DNA from: Mesorhizobium sp. C432A
Lineage (GTDB): Bacteria; Pseudomonadota; Alphaproteobacteria; Rhizobiales; Rhizobiaceae
NCBI RefSeq assembly: GCF_030323145.1
Contig: NZ_CP100470.1
Span: forward strand, 2,707,001-2,771,000
Reading direction: 5' to 3'
Length of the DNA stretch: 64,000 nucleotides
The translations under genes and the position numbers were made by a program. Shown piece after piece: positions 8,014-15,507 of this stretch; positions within the stretch are counted from its first letter, which is position 1; each line of letters starts with the position of its first letter. The notes beneath the pieces are model-generated. The model was not told the DNA's origin, did not search any database, and worked only from the letters and a program-made list of their open reading frames with translations.

Positions 8014-8652
8014 ATGGGTCAGCTCAATGCCGGCATCGTGCCGGTCACGCCTTTCCAGCAGAACTGCACCATCCTGTTCGACATGGATGACAAGCATGGC
8101 GTCGTCGTCGATCCGGGCGGCGACATCGACAAGGTGCTGGCGGTGCTGAAGGACAATGCGATCACCGCCGCTGCGATCTGGATCACCCATGGCCACATCG
8201 ATCACGCCGGCGGCGCCATGGAGCTGAAGGAAGCACTCGGCATCGAGATCATCGGCCCGCACGAAGCCGACAAGCTATTGCTCGACAATCTCGAGAACCA
8301 GGGCCAGCGCTACGGCATTGCCGGGGCGCGCAACTGCGTGCCCGACCGGTTTCTCGCAGAGGGCGAGACGGTTTCGTTCGGCTCACATATGTTCGAGGTG
8401 CTGCACTGCCCCGGCCATGCGCCCGGCCATGTCGTATACTACAATCGCGCGGCGAAGTTCGCTCATGTCGGCGACGTGCTGTTTCGCGGCTCGGTCGGGC
8501 GCACCGACCTGCCGGGCGGCGACCATGCGGCGCTGATCGCCTCGATTAAGAACAAGCTTTTGCCGCTCGGTGACGAGATCGGCTTCATCTGCGGCCACGG
8601 CCCGGGTGGCCGCTTTGGCGAGGAGAGGCGGACCAATCCCTTCCTGACTTAG
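8014..8652 (+). CDS. Metallo-beta-lactamase-fold hydrolase (GloB/YcbL-like)
   Basis: A 212-residue metallo-beta-lactamase-fold hydrolase close to the short glyoxalase II-like proteins (YcbL type), which hydrolyse thioesters such as S-lactoylglutathione, although substrates differ. Seen: metal-binding THGHIDHAGG, the second-site HCPGHAPGHVV, the bridging Asp in HVGDVLF, and a C-terminal GHGPGG. It lacks the separate C-terminal substrate domain of full glyoxalase II. The ATG at 8014 follows AAAGGACAATC; the longer frame from 7876 runs into the repeat. A bidirectional terminator separates it from the convergent BA14K gene. Confidence 0.9.
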   Translation: MGQLNAGIVPVTPFQQNCTILFDMDDKHGVVVDPGGDIDKVLAVLKDNAITAAAIWITHGHIDHAGGAMELKEALGIEIIGPHEADKLLLDNLENQGQRYGIAGARNCVPDRFLAEGETVSFGSHMFEVLHCPGHAPGHVVYYNRAAKFAHVGDVLFRGSVGRTDLPGGDHAALIASIKNKLLPLGDEIGFICGHGPGGRFGEERRTNPFLT

Positions 8653-8667
8653 CGATGTCTTTCTGCC

Positions 8668-8703
8668 AAAAAAAAGCGCTGGCCTTGCGGTCAGCGCTTT
8701 TTG
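8668..8703. terminator. Bidirectional terminator between MBL and BA14K genes
   Basis: AGCGCTGGCC (8675-8684) pairs with GGTCAGCGCT (8689-8698) across a TTGC loop, with an A-run before and a T-run after, so it can end transcripts from both convergent genes. Confidence 0.88.
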
Positions 8704-8717
8704 TGGGACAGGGAAGC

Positions 8718-9143
8718 TCAATTCGCGACGCAGAAATGCTGCTCACCGTCATTGCCGGTAAACGTGCCGCTGCGGGCATTGAAGCTCCGGTAGCGGTCCG
8801 AGCAGTATTCGTACCAGTCGCGGGTCCACGGCTCGGCATAGCGGTCGGCATAGACGACCCGCGGTTCGGCATAGTAACGGCGCACCGGCGCCGGCCGCAC
8901 TTCGCGGTAGTCGTAATCGTCATCATAGCTGCTGTAGCGCGGCTGCGGGTTGCTCAGCGCACCGGCGATCAGAGCGCCGGCCGCAAGGCCGACGACACCG
9001 GCCGCAAGCGCGTCGCCATTATGATGACGACCATGGCCATGATGCCAGCGGTTCCAGTCCTTGGCATTGGCGGCAGGCAAGGTGGCGAGGGTGGTCGCGG
9101 CGAGAGCGGCGCCCAGGATGGCGGTCTTGAAAATGCGATTCAT
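8718..9143 (-). CDS. BA14K family secreted protein
   Basis: A 141-residue exported protein of the BA14K family (named for a Brucella 14-kDa immunoreactive protein with lectin-like activity), common in Hyphomicrobiales. Seen: signal peptide MNRIFKTAILGAALAATTLA ending near PAANA-KD, a His-rich patch, a glycine/alanine hydrophobic stretch (GVVGLAAGALIAGAL), a Tyr/Arg-rich middle, and the family's C-terminal YCSDRYRSFNARSGTFTG with the final HFC. GGAGACC lies before the ATG. Probably periplasmic or envelope-associated; exact role unknown. Confidence 0.87.
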   Translation of the reverse strand: MNRIFKTAILGAALAATTLATLPAANAKDWNRWHHGHGRHHNGDALAAGVVGLAAGALIAGALSNPQPRYSSYDDDYDYREVRPAPVRRYYAEPRVVYADRYAEPWTRDWYEYCSDRYRSFNARSGTFTGNDGEQHFCVAN

Positions 9144-9335
9144 TTTGGTCTCCTTCGTGCCGGCCCGGATAGTTTTCGGGGATGCGGTCCAGCCTAGGGG
9201 ACGATTAATAGAAGACCGTGGCTGAACGGGGGCTGAACGGAATTGGCTGATACGATCCAGTTCTTGCGGCAAAACCAAGCGCGTACGCAAGGCGCTCCGC
9301 CTCGTCAATCTCCGTCCGGACTGTCTTGAGCCGGC

Positions 9336-9548
9336 TTAGCCGACCGACAGGTTGACGGCCTTCGGACCCTTGCCGCGCTTGTCCGGCTCGGTGTCGAATG
9401 TCACTTTCTGTCCATCCTCCAGACCGGAAAGACCCGAAGCCTGCACGGCCGAAATATGAACGAAGACATCCTTCTGCCCGTCGTCGGGTGTAATGAAGCC
9501 GAAGCCTTTGGCATGATTGAAGAATTTGACGGTGCCGGTCTGCGGCAT
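9336..9548 (-). CDS. Cold-shock protein, CspA family
   Basis: A 70-residue single cold-shock domain protein that binds single-stranded RNA/DNA and melts RNA structure. Seen: RNP1-like KGFGFI and RNP2-like VFVHISAV, with GTVKFF at the start and GPKAVNL at the end. GGGAG precedes the ATG at 9548. It is the first of two cold-shock genes on the same strand about 350 bases apart, each with a long untranslated upstream stretch as is usual for csp genes. Whether it is cold-induced or constitutive cannot be told. Confidence 0.93.
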   Translation of the reverse strand: MPQTGTVKFFNHAKGFGFITPDDGQKDVFVHISAVQASGLSGLEDGQKVTFDTEPDKRGKGPKAVNLSVG

Positions 9549-9900
9549 GGGAAGCTCCCTTTGATCCCATAAAGTCCAGTTTCGGGCCGGCAAATGCCCG
9601 AAGGGAAATTTGTCCTTTATTTTAGCGCTATCGGCAAGAGAAAGTTTTGGCCAGGGCGGCAACGCTGAAGGCTGGTCAAATAGATTGTTGCACCGAAGGC
9701 AATTCGCGCCAGACGATTGCTCCGGCGATCAGCCACGCCATGGACCGGTAGAGCGTCCTTTGCCTGCGGCGACGGCGGACATGAAAAAGGCGCGACCAGA
9801 AACGTCGCGCCTTCGAAACTCTGGACGGCTGACAAAGCCGGTTCAAACACGCTTGAGGTGCTTTTTCGAGCGCCCTGACGGGCGCGCGGGCACCGCCGGT
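9549..9900 (-). other. Intergenic region between the two csp genes
   Basis: About 350 bases holding the promoter and leader of the 9336-9548 cold-shock gene and, at its far end, the terminator of the 9901-10113 cold-shock gene. I see no coding sequence in it. Confidence 0.45.
9782..9813 (-). terminator. Terminator of the second csp gene
   Basis: On the minus strand AAGGCGCGAC pairs with GTCGCGCCTT (plus-strand 9787-9796 and 9804-9813) and is followed by a T-run (plus-strand A-run 9783-9787). It lies about 90 bases past the stop of the 9901-10113 gene. Confidence 0.85.
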
Positions 9901-10113
9901 TCAGGCCGCGCGGAGGTTGACCGCCTTCGGACCCTTGCCCATGCGGTCGGGTTCAACGTCGAAGGTGACCTTCTGGCCGTCGACGAGGGTACGCAGGCCC
10001 GAGGCCTCGATCGCGGAAATGTGGACGAACACATCCTTGGCGCCGCCGTCGGGCGTGATGAAGCCGAAGCCTTTGGTCGCGTTGAAGAATTTAACGGTGC
10101 CGGTCTGGGCCAT
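9901..10113 (-). CDS. Cold-shock protein, CspA family
   Basis: A 70-residue cold-shock domain protein very similar to its neighbour at 9336-9548: the same [16 protein letters not shown] and KDVFVHISA blocks, differing mainly in the central loop ([11 protein letters not shown]) and near the C-terminus ([12 protein letters not shown]). It probably acts as an RNA chaperone. The two genes look like a tandem duplication. The ATG at 10113 has a GGAG-like site upstream and a strong terminator lies downstream. Confidence 0.93.
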   Translation of the reverse strand: MAQTGTVKFFNATKGFGFITPDGGAKDVFVHISAIEASGLRTLVDGQKVTFDVEPDRMGKGPKAVNLRAA

Positions 10114-10596
10114 TGGGGAAACTCCTTCACCCGTGTCAGTCTTATGGTTTGCCCGCCGCCTGGCATCGTGGGCAAGTCCCGGTGGTTGCTTCGGCAGTCC
10201 TGCATTTGCGCATGGTAAAACCCCCGCCGAAAACGGGGCCGTCAGAGATTCACAGTATCGGGGAAAGGTCGTCCAAAACGTTCCGCTCTCCGGGTCGCAA
10301 ATGCCCGAACACAAAATTTATCGCACGGAAACGTGATAGTTGCAAGATAGCGCCGCGGGCCGCGTCCATCGACGCATCCCAACGAAGGCGCTTCGATAAA
10401 CCTGGGTTCTTAAGAGTTCATCAGCCAGAGCCCGGCCACGCATGGTCCAGCGGTCTGGTCCAGGGCCAAACCAATGCGCGGGCCGGGCATCGCATGGCTC
10501 CCGCGCCGCAAACGGGGGTTGCATTTGGCAAGGCAATGGCGAGGATCGACAGGCGCGTTTTGCGCCGGGGACGGGGGTCTCGAGGGAGGCATATTC
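10114..10596. other. Intergenic region between csp and Kazal genes
   Basis: A 483-base divergent region. The left part should carry the promoter and long leader of the minus-strand cold-shock gene; the right part the promoter of the Kazal lipoprotein. It contains several GC-rich self-complementary patches around 10430-10500, but no frame with a good ribosome-binding site and family-like product. Confidence 0.4.
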
Positions 10597-11010
10597 ATGA
10601 GATTTCTTGCGACGATCTTCTCGCGCCAGGGTTTTACTATTCTCTTCCTGTCGGGTCTTCTTGCGGCCTGCACCGTCGTCGTCGATGACGGGCCGGGACC
10701 ACGTCCGCGCCCGCCACGGCCGGAACCGGAATTCTGCACCAGGCAATACGAGCCGGTCTGCGCGCGGCGCGGCGGTGACCGCCAGACCTTCGCCAATGCC
10801 TGCCTTGCCGAACGGGAAGGCTACCGCATCGTTCGCGACGGCCCTTGCCGCGACGGCGGCGGTGGTGGCGGTGGTGGCGAAGAGCCGACATTCTGCACGC
10901 GCGAATACGCCCCGGTCTGCGCCCGCCGCCATGGCGAGCTGCGCACCTTTCCCAACGCCTGCGAGGCCCGTGCCGCCGACTACCGCGTCGTCGAGGACGG
11001 CCCCTGCTGA
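10597..11010 (+). CDS. Lipoprotein with two Kazal-type inhibitor domains
   Basis: A 137-residue predicted lipoprotein. Seen: a hydrophobic leader ending in the lipobox LLAAC with Cys25 as lipidation site, a Pro/Arg-rich linker (about 30-45), a first Kazal-like domain with Cys47, 55, 69 and 84, a run of eight glycines, and a second with Cys100, 108, 122 and 137. Each domain has PVCARR, a TF-x-NAC core and GPC end, a reduced four-cysteine Kazal pattern. Kazal domains inhibit serine proteases; bacterial examples are uncommon and their targets mostly unknown. GGGAGG precedes the ATG. No partner protease gene is adjacent. Confidence 0.83.
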   Translation: MRFLATIFSRQGFTILFLSGLLAACTVVVDDGPGPRPRPPRPEPEFCTRQYEPVCARRGGDRQTFANACLAEREGYRIVRDGPCRDGGGGGGGGEEPTFCTREYAPVCARRHGELRTFPNACEARAADYRVVEDGPC

Positions 11011-11373
11011 TTTTTCCTTCTCCCCTGTCGGGTGAGTCCGCCGGAGGCGAATTCACCGTCCCACTGACACGATAAAAAAGGCGGCGAATGCCGGGACCCT
11101 GCGAAGCAGCGGGGACCGGGCGGGTGGACCGGACCACCCTTGGTCCTTCGCAGGCTCAGGGCGTTCGAAACTCGAAAAGCCAACAATTGGCTTTTCGTCT
11201 GCTGCGCGGACCGCTTCTCACCTCCAAGGGAAGAAGGATACCTTGTCGAGCGTGGCTTCGTCGACGTCGCGCGAGCGGCTCGACGAAGAACGTCAAGCAA
11301 GCCTCCGTTGCAGAGTTTTGCGCGAGATCGTCAGTCCATTGCTGGCAGGTACGCCAGGCGCGTCCCTGCCTTG
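11011..11373. other. Intergenic region with perfect hairpin
   Basis: 363 bases without a supportable gene between the Kazal lipoprotein and a convergent small gene. CGAAAAGCCAA (11173-11183) and TTGGCTTTTCG (11187-11197) form a perfect 11-bp stem with a 3-base loop but no T-run. The rest is compositionally ordinary. Confidence 0.45.
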
Positions 11374-11511
11374 TCAGCCCTTCGACTTCGGCTTCAGGCT
11401 GCTCTCGGCTTGCTTGACCGAGGAACCGAACGGGGAGGCGGCCTTGGCCACCACCTTGTCTTTCTTGGGCTTGCGAGTTTCGCGATTGCTGCGCTGCTGA
11501 CCCTTGGCCAT
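11374..11511 (-). CDS. Small basic conserved protein, unknown function
   Basis: A 45-residue, very basic protein starting MAKGQQRSNRETRKPKKDK and ending in a Ser/Lys-rich tail. Short proteins with this MAKGQ-x-RSNRE-x-KKPKKD opening recur in alphaproteobacteria, as far as I recall, with no assigned function; the composition suggests nucleic-acid or ribosome binding. GGAG lies nine bases before the ATG at 11511. It follows two other small genes on the same strand and may be co-transcribed. The longer frame to 11664 is not family-like. Confidence 0.7.
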   Translation of the reverse strand: MAKGQQRSNRETRKPKKDKVVAKAASPFGSSVKQAESSLKPKSKG

Positions 11512-11548
11512 CTGTCTGCTCCTTCGTACGTGCTGGGTGGGTGCGGTG

Positions 11549-11815
11549 TCAGACGGCCGGGCTGTCGGGGACAGCCGGGGCGTCCGCCACTTCGAGGTTG
11601 TCTTCCGTGGTGACCCGCTCATAGGTCTCCTGCTCGCTGCGGATGCGATATTGCGGCGAGCCATCCTTGACCGGCAATCTGCTCTTGATCTGAAACAGCT
11701 CGGCGGTCTTCTGGGCGAGCCCGCTGCGGCTCTTCATGCGCACGGTCTGGCCGACGGCGAAGAGGTGCGAGGGCGTGTCGGTGCGCGGACGCGCATTCTG
11801 CTGGAAGCGGATCAT
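11549..11815 (-). CDS. Conserved hypothetical protein
   Basis: An 88-residue soluble protein of unknown function. Seen: opening MIRFQQNARPRTDTPSHLFAVG, a centre with GQTVRMKSRSG and YRIRSEQETYERVTTEDNLE that could form a small beta-barrel, and an Ala/Pro-rich end. There is no signal peptide or cysteine. Its ATG overlaps the TGA of the upstream gene (ATGA at 11812-11815), so the two are translated together. The phrase about ratio of polar residues suggests a cytosolic binding protein, but nothing specific. Confidence 0.65.
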   Translation of the reverse strand: MIRFQQNARPRTDTPSHLFAVGQTVRMKSRSGLAQKTAELFQIKSRLPVKDGSPQYRIRSEQETYERVTTEDNLEVADAPAVPDSPAV

Positions 11816-12081
11816 GCTGCGTTCTCCTGGTCGCGCCTCAGCGCTGTTTCGAGTTCGAGGTAGTCGATGGCGACAAGCTGGCTGGTGGCCGGGTTCTTCA
11901 CCGCCCTTGCCGGCAAATGGATGAAGGTGGCGACGCGACGCCAGGCAAGCCGCGACATGCCCTCGATCAGCTCTTCGTCGTGATCGATGTCATAGTCGCC
12001 GGCCGGCAGTTGCCCTTCCAGCCCGCTAAGCACGAAGGGTGCCGCGAAATGGGCGATGGAACGGGTGGTGCGATCCGGCAT
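11812..12081 (-). CDS. Conserved hypothetical protein
   Basis: An 89-residue soluble protein of unknown function. Seen: MPDRTTRSIAHFAAPFVLSG, then LPAGDYDIDHDEELIEGMSRLAWRRVATFIHLP and a C-terminus YLELETALRRDQENAA. The pattern of an acidic turn followed by basic-hydrophobic strands suggests a compact domain. The ATG at 12081 is the first plausible start; the frame extends to 12201 without family-like sequence. It overlaps the next gene by four bases, forming a small operon of unknowns that may also include the 45-residue protein. Confidence 0.62.
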   Translation of the reverse strand: MPDRTTRSIAHFAAPFVLSGLEGQLPAGDYDIDHDEELIEGMSRLAWRRVATFIHLPARAVKNPATSQLVAIDYLELETALRRDQENAA

Positions 12082-12179
12082 TGGCTTGGCTCTGGTTCGT
12101 CGATGCTTTCCGGCATCAACCGGGAACTCAACCATCGGCGATTGGAATGAGTTTGGCGGGTCGAGTATCTCCGACGCCG

Positions 12180-12404
12180 CTATATGCCAAGCTTGACCCA
12201 AAAAACGATCTCAGATCAATAATCCGAAATTGTTGGCTATTCAAGCTGATTTCCGCCACGGCTCGACCGGTATAAAAAATTTCTCGTATAAACCCCTAAT
12301 AAATCTGCTATCGTGGAACAATATCAGCCAATTTCTTATTTAGAGCGCATCGGAATAATTATTCCGGTGCCCCTAAGATTATTTTTTACGAAAGGCAAAA
12401 ATAT
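12180..12404. other. AT-rich patch with perfect palindrome
   Basis: About 225 bases that are clearly richer in A/T than the surroundings (runs such as ATAAAAAATTTCTCGTATAA). The 16-base palindrome CGGAATAATTATTCCG occupies 12351-12366. It could be a promoter region for the small gene that follows, a binding site, or a scar of acquired DNA. No gene was found inside it. Confidence 0.5.
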
Positions 12405-12587
12405 ATGAGATTCATGAAAACGCCGGATCGTCCGACCGCAACAATCGAGCCAATCGTCCTCTTCCCCAAGGCAATGTCAGTGCGCCTGACGATAAGAAGC
12501 GACGAAGCGGCACGGCGCAAGATTGCCGACACCGACGGCACGCAACGGCGGGAGCGCCGGCTCGCCGAGAGCAACCGGCTGATTTGA
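12405..12587 (+). CDS. Possible small protein, unknown function
   Basis: A 60-residue frame starting MRFMKTPDRPTATIEP and continuing into an Arg/Glu-rich C-terminus (AARRKIADTDGTQRRERRLAE) that may be helical. AAAGG lies about ten bases before the ATG, directly after the AT-rich patch. It has no recognised family and no coding partner. A second in-frame ATG at 12414 is possible. It may be a small regulator or simply a chance frame. Confidence 0.35.
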   Translation: MRFMKTPDRPTATIEPIVLFPKAMSVRLTIRSDEAARRKIADTDGTQRRERRLAESNRLI

Positions 12588-12593
12588 ACGCTA

Positions 12594-12617
12594 CATTTTC
12601 CTGGAATTCCTCTAGAG
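12594..12617. repeat. Partial copy of intergenic repeat
   Basis: Contains TTTTCCTGGAATT followed by CCTCTAGAG, matching the right half of the repeat at 7785-7888 (TTTTCCTGGAATTGCTCGAG). It appears to be a remnant. Confidence 0.4.
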
Positions 12618-12790
12618 TTTCGAAGAGGTCCGCGCCCTTGGCGAGCCCACTCTTCCCTTGAACCTGCAGCGCCGATGGCCTAGATCGCGGCAAGCGGACA
12701 AAACACGGCAGGTTTCCCATCAACAGAGATCAGAGAAGAGCGGCGGGTGCTGGAGCTGGCGGACAGCCGCCGCTGGGCCTCGACCAATAT

Positions 12791-14425
12791 GTGCAGCAGG
12801 CGCTGCAGCTGCATCAGGCCGGGCGCCGGCAGGAGGCCGAGACGCTGTACCGGCAGGTGCTGGCGCGCAAGGCCAATCACCCGGCAGCGGCGCATTTCCT
12901 GGGCCTGTTGCTGCACCAGACCGGGCGCAGCCCCGAAGGGCTGGAGCTGATCGAGCAGTCTGTGCGTCTGCAGCCGAAGAATCCCGATTTCCTCAACAAT
13001 CTCGGCACGGTGATGCGCGATCTCGGCCGCGTTGCCGCGTCCGCCGATTTCTTCCGCGGCGCGGTCGATCTCAAGCCCGACCAGCTCGCGGCACGCGACA
13101 ATCTGGGTTCGGCGTTGAAACAGCTCGGCCAGTTCGAGGCTGCGGAGGACATCTATCGCGGCACAATCGGGCGCAATCCCTTCCATGTCCGCGCCCGCAT
13201 CGGGCTTGCCGAAACGTTGCAGGAAGCCGGTCGTCTGGATGAGGCGCTGGCGACCTTTCGCGAGGCGCTGACGATCCGGCCCAAGGATGCCGACCTGTTG
13301 CATGGGCTCGGCGTCGGGCTGATGGAAAAAGGCAAGCTCGATGAAGCGGCAGACCTGTTTCGGCAGGCGTTGGCGATCACGCCAGGCATGGCAAAGGCCT
13401 GGCTGATGCTGACGCAGGTCAAGCGCCAGAAGGAGCGCGACGCCGAACTCGCCGGCATGGAGGCCCAGCATGCCAAGGCGCCGGCCGACAGCCTGGCGCG
13501 CATGCAGCTGTCCTTCGGTCTCGGCAAGGCCAATGACGATTTGAAGGACTACAACAGGGCCTTCGACTATTTCGCTGAAGGCAATGCGATCCGCCGCAAG
13601 GGCATCGATTATGATCCGGTCAGGACGCGGGCCGAATTCGAGGCGATGAAGACGGTGTTCAACGCCGGCTTTTTCGAAAAGCACAAGCCAAGTGCAATCT
13701 CCGACGACACCCCGATTTTCGTCGTCGGCATGCCGCGCTCCGGCACCACGCTGGTCGAACAGATCATCGCCAGCCATCCACAAGTCTATGGCGCGGGCGA
13801 GCTCAGCATGTTGAAAACCGCGGTCGGCAAGCAATTTCCGCTGACCATGCCGGGAGGTTTCCCCTGGGGACTGGTCGATGTATCCGACGCGGAGTTTGCG
13901 GAGGCGGGCCAAGCCTATCTCGACATGCTGCATGAGCGCTATCCCAACTTCAGGCATGTCACCGACAAGATGCCCGGCAACTTCCTGCTCATCGGCTTCA
14001 TCCATATGATGCTGCCGAAAGCCAAGATCATCCATTGCGCGCGCGATGCGGCGGCGACCTGCCTTTCGATCTACAAGGTGCATTTCCGCGGCGACAACCA
14101 CCGCTACGGCTATGATCTGGGCGAGCTCGCCGATTTCCACAATATCTACACCGACATCATGGCGCATTGGCACGATGTTCTGCCGGGCGTCGTGCATAAC
14201 GTGCGTTACGAGGATTTCGTGGCCGACCAAGAGGGACAGACGCGGGCGCTGATCGGGCATCTCGGCCTGTCCTGGGACGACAAGGCGCTGTCGTTCCACG
14301 AGACCGACCGCCCGGTGCGCACGGCCTCGGCCGCGCAGGTGCGCCAGCCGATGTATCGGGGCTCGGTCGATCTCTGGAAGCGCTATGGCGACAGGTTGAA
14401 GCCGCTGCTGGACAAGCTGGCCTGA
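12791..14425 (+). CDS. TPR-repeat sulfotransferase
   Basis: At least 544 residues: an N-terminal array of tetratricopeptide repeats (about 1-230) and a C-terminal PAPS-dependent sulfotransferase domain (about 310-540) with the 5'-phosphosulfate-binding loop GMPRSGTTLVEQIIASHP and a 3'-phosphate site near IIHCARDAAATCLSIYK. Such proteins sulfate sugars or peptides; in rhizobia sulfation affects surface polysaccharides or Nod factors, but the acceptor here is unknown. The only standard start is GTG at 12791 with no ribosome-binding site, while the frame remains open to 12662 and reads NRDQRRAA, so the true N-terminus may lie at an ATC codon at 12719. Confidence 0.88.
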   Translation: MQQALQLHQAGRRQEAETLYRQVLARKANHPAAAHFLGLLLHQTGRSPEGLELIEQSVRLQPKNPDFLNNLGTVMRDLGRVAASADFFRGAVDLKPDQLAARDNLGSALKQLGQFEAAEDIYRGTIGRNPFHVRARIGLAETLQEAGRLDEALATFREALTIRPKDADLLHGLGVGLMEKGKLDEAADLFRQALAITPGMAKAWLMLTQVKRQKERDAELAGMEAQHAKAPADSLARMQLSFGLGKANDDLKDYNRAFDYFAEGNAIRRKGIDYDPVRTRAEFEAMKTVFNAGFFEKHKPSAISDDTPIFVVGMPRSGTTLVEQIIASHPQVYGAGELSMLKTAVGKQFPLTMPGGFPWGLVDVSDAEFAEAGQAYLDMLHERYPNFRHVTDKMPGNFLLIGFIHMMLPKAKIIHCARDAAATCLSIYKVHFRGDNHRYGYDLGELADFHNIYTDIMAHWHDVLPGVVHNVRYEDFVADQEGQTRALIGHLGLSWDDKALSFHETDRPVRTASAAQVRQPMYRGSVDLWKRYGDRLKPLLDKLA

Positions 14426-14432
14426 GCAGCGG

Positions 14433-14787
14433 CTAAAGCTCGATGAAGGGCTGGAAGCCGCCGAAGATCATGCGCTTCATATCGAAGGGCATGGGCCCCA
14501 AATCGGGTGTCAAACGGGGATCGGCCATCACCTTGGCCATTACCGGCGTCGCGGCTTTGCCTGGACGAATAGACGGCCCAATCAAAGACGACGATCTCGT
14601 CGTCTTTTGCCTGAACGGCACGCGGAAACGAGGTCAACTCACCATAGGGCACGTCGTCGGCGGTACATTCGACATAGGCGAGCGCTCCGTGTTCCTTCCA
14701 TATCGGGCCTGCGAGGTTGGCCAGCTTCTTGTAGTCATCGATATTTGCCTTCGGCACGGCGAGCACGAAACCATCGACATAGGACAT
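14433..14787 (-). pseudogene. DUF1428 protein gene with one-base frameshift
   Basis: The frame from the ATG at 14787 gives MSYVDGFVLAVPKANIDDYK through IVVFDWAVYSSRQSRDAGN, then becomes nonsense. The correct continuation, AKVMADPRLTPDLGPMPFDMK to FQPFIEL and a stop at 14433, is in another frame. The switch falls in AATGGCC (plus-strand 14535-14541), where one extra G would explain it; the total of 355 bases is one more than a multiple of three. Together the parts match the DUF1428 family (alpha/beta dimeric barrel, function unknown) at full length. It could be a real mutation or a sequencing error. Confidence 0.82.
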
Positions 14788-14809
14788 TGGGTTTTCCTTG
14801 GAGTATCTC

Positions 14810-14849
14810 ACAAAGCTCCTTACCGGCGTCAGCCGGTGAGGAGCTTTGT
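14810..14849 (-). terminator. Strong hairpin between VOC and DUF1428 genes
   Basis: ACAAAGCTCCT-TACCGGC and GCCGGT-GAGGAGCTTTGT form a long, nearly perfect stem with a GTCA-type loop. It lies between two minus-strand genes. There is no T-run, so it may stabilise mRNA or act as an inefficient terminator. Confidence 0.5.
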
Positions 14850-14858
14850 CAGCGGTGG

Positions 14859-15287
14859 TCAGTCTTTCTTCGCCGGCGCGTTCATCGCCCATTCGACCCC
14901 GAAGGGATCGCGCATGTTGCCCCACTGGTCGCCCCAGAACATCAGCTGCAGCGGCACTGCGACTTCGCAGCCGGCATCGACCGCGCGCTTCCACCAGCCA
15001 TCGATCTCGTCGGCGCCGAGATGGAGCTGCATGGTATAGCCCTGCGGCTTGACGGCAGGCATGCCGTTTTCGGGGTAGAAATCGGAAATCATCAGCGTCG
15101 AGCCGTTGATGTGGAGATGGATGTGCATGGTGCGGCCCTGCTCATCGGGCGGATAGAAGAACACCTGCTCGGCGCCGAAGGCCTTCTTGTAGAATTCGGC
15201 GGCCTTGAAGGCGCCGTCCAGCTGCAGATAGGGGGTCAATCCACCGAGAACTTTCGCGGCCGGCTGAATGGGGGTCTGGTCGGTCAT
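14859..15287 (-). CDS. VOC family protein (PhnB-like glyoxalase fold)
   Basis: A 142-residue vicinal-oxygen-chelate fold protein of the PhnB/YP_001338 type. Seen: LTPYLQLDGAFKAAEFYKKAFGA, the central HIHLHINGSTLMISDFYPE, and the final WGNMRDPFGVEWAMN, two beta-alpha-beta-beta-beta modules. Family members are glyoxalase/dioxygenase-like enzymes or binding proteins; most PhnB-type members have no known reaction. A small-protein length and position next to a DUF1428 gene on the same strand suggest co-transcription, as these two families often neighbour each other. Confidence 0.87.
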   Translation of the reverse strand: MTDQTPIQPAAKVLGGLTPYLQLDGAFKAAEFYKKAFGAEQVFFYPPDEQGRTMHIHLHINGSTLMISDFYPENGMPAVKPQGYTMQLHLGADEIDGWWKRAVDAGCEVAVPLQLMFWGDQWGNMRDPFGVEWAMNAPAKKD

Positions 15288-15507
15288 GTCTTGTTCCTCT
15301 TTGGGTTTGGTCTGGGCGCTTGGTCTGGCCTTTGCGAACCTCAGGACGAACGAGGCGGCGGCAATCCTACATGTCTGATGCGATTTTTTGGGCCGATGCG
15401 ATTTTTGGGGTGAAATGAACTTGCGTCGGCGGCGCCCAATCAGAGCGCAATCCTCGGTATGAGCAGGTTAGAAAAGGGGACTGCTTCTCCAACCCGCTGA
15501 GACGACA

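Noticed and set aside
11173-11197. Perfect 11-bp hairpin considered as a terminator
   Set aside because: No T-run on either side and not directly after a stop codon, so it is kept only as part of the intergenic description.
12680-14299. Minus-strand frame opposite the sulfotransferase
   Set aside because: Low-complexity, Asp/His/Arg-biased shadow; the plus strand has the PRSGTT motif and TPRs.
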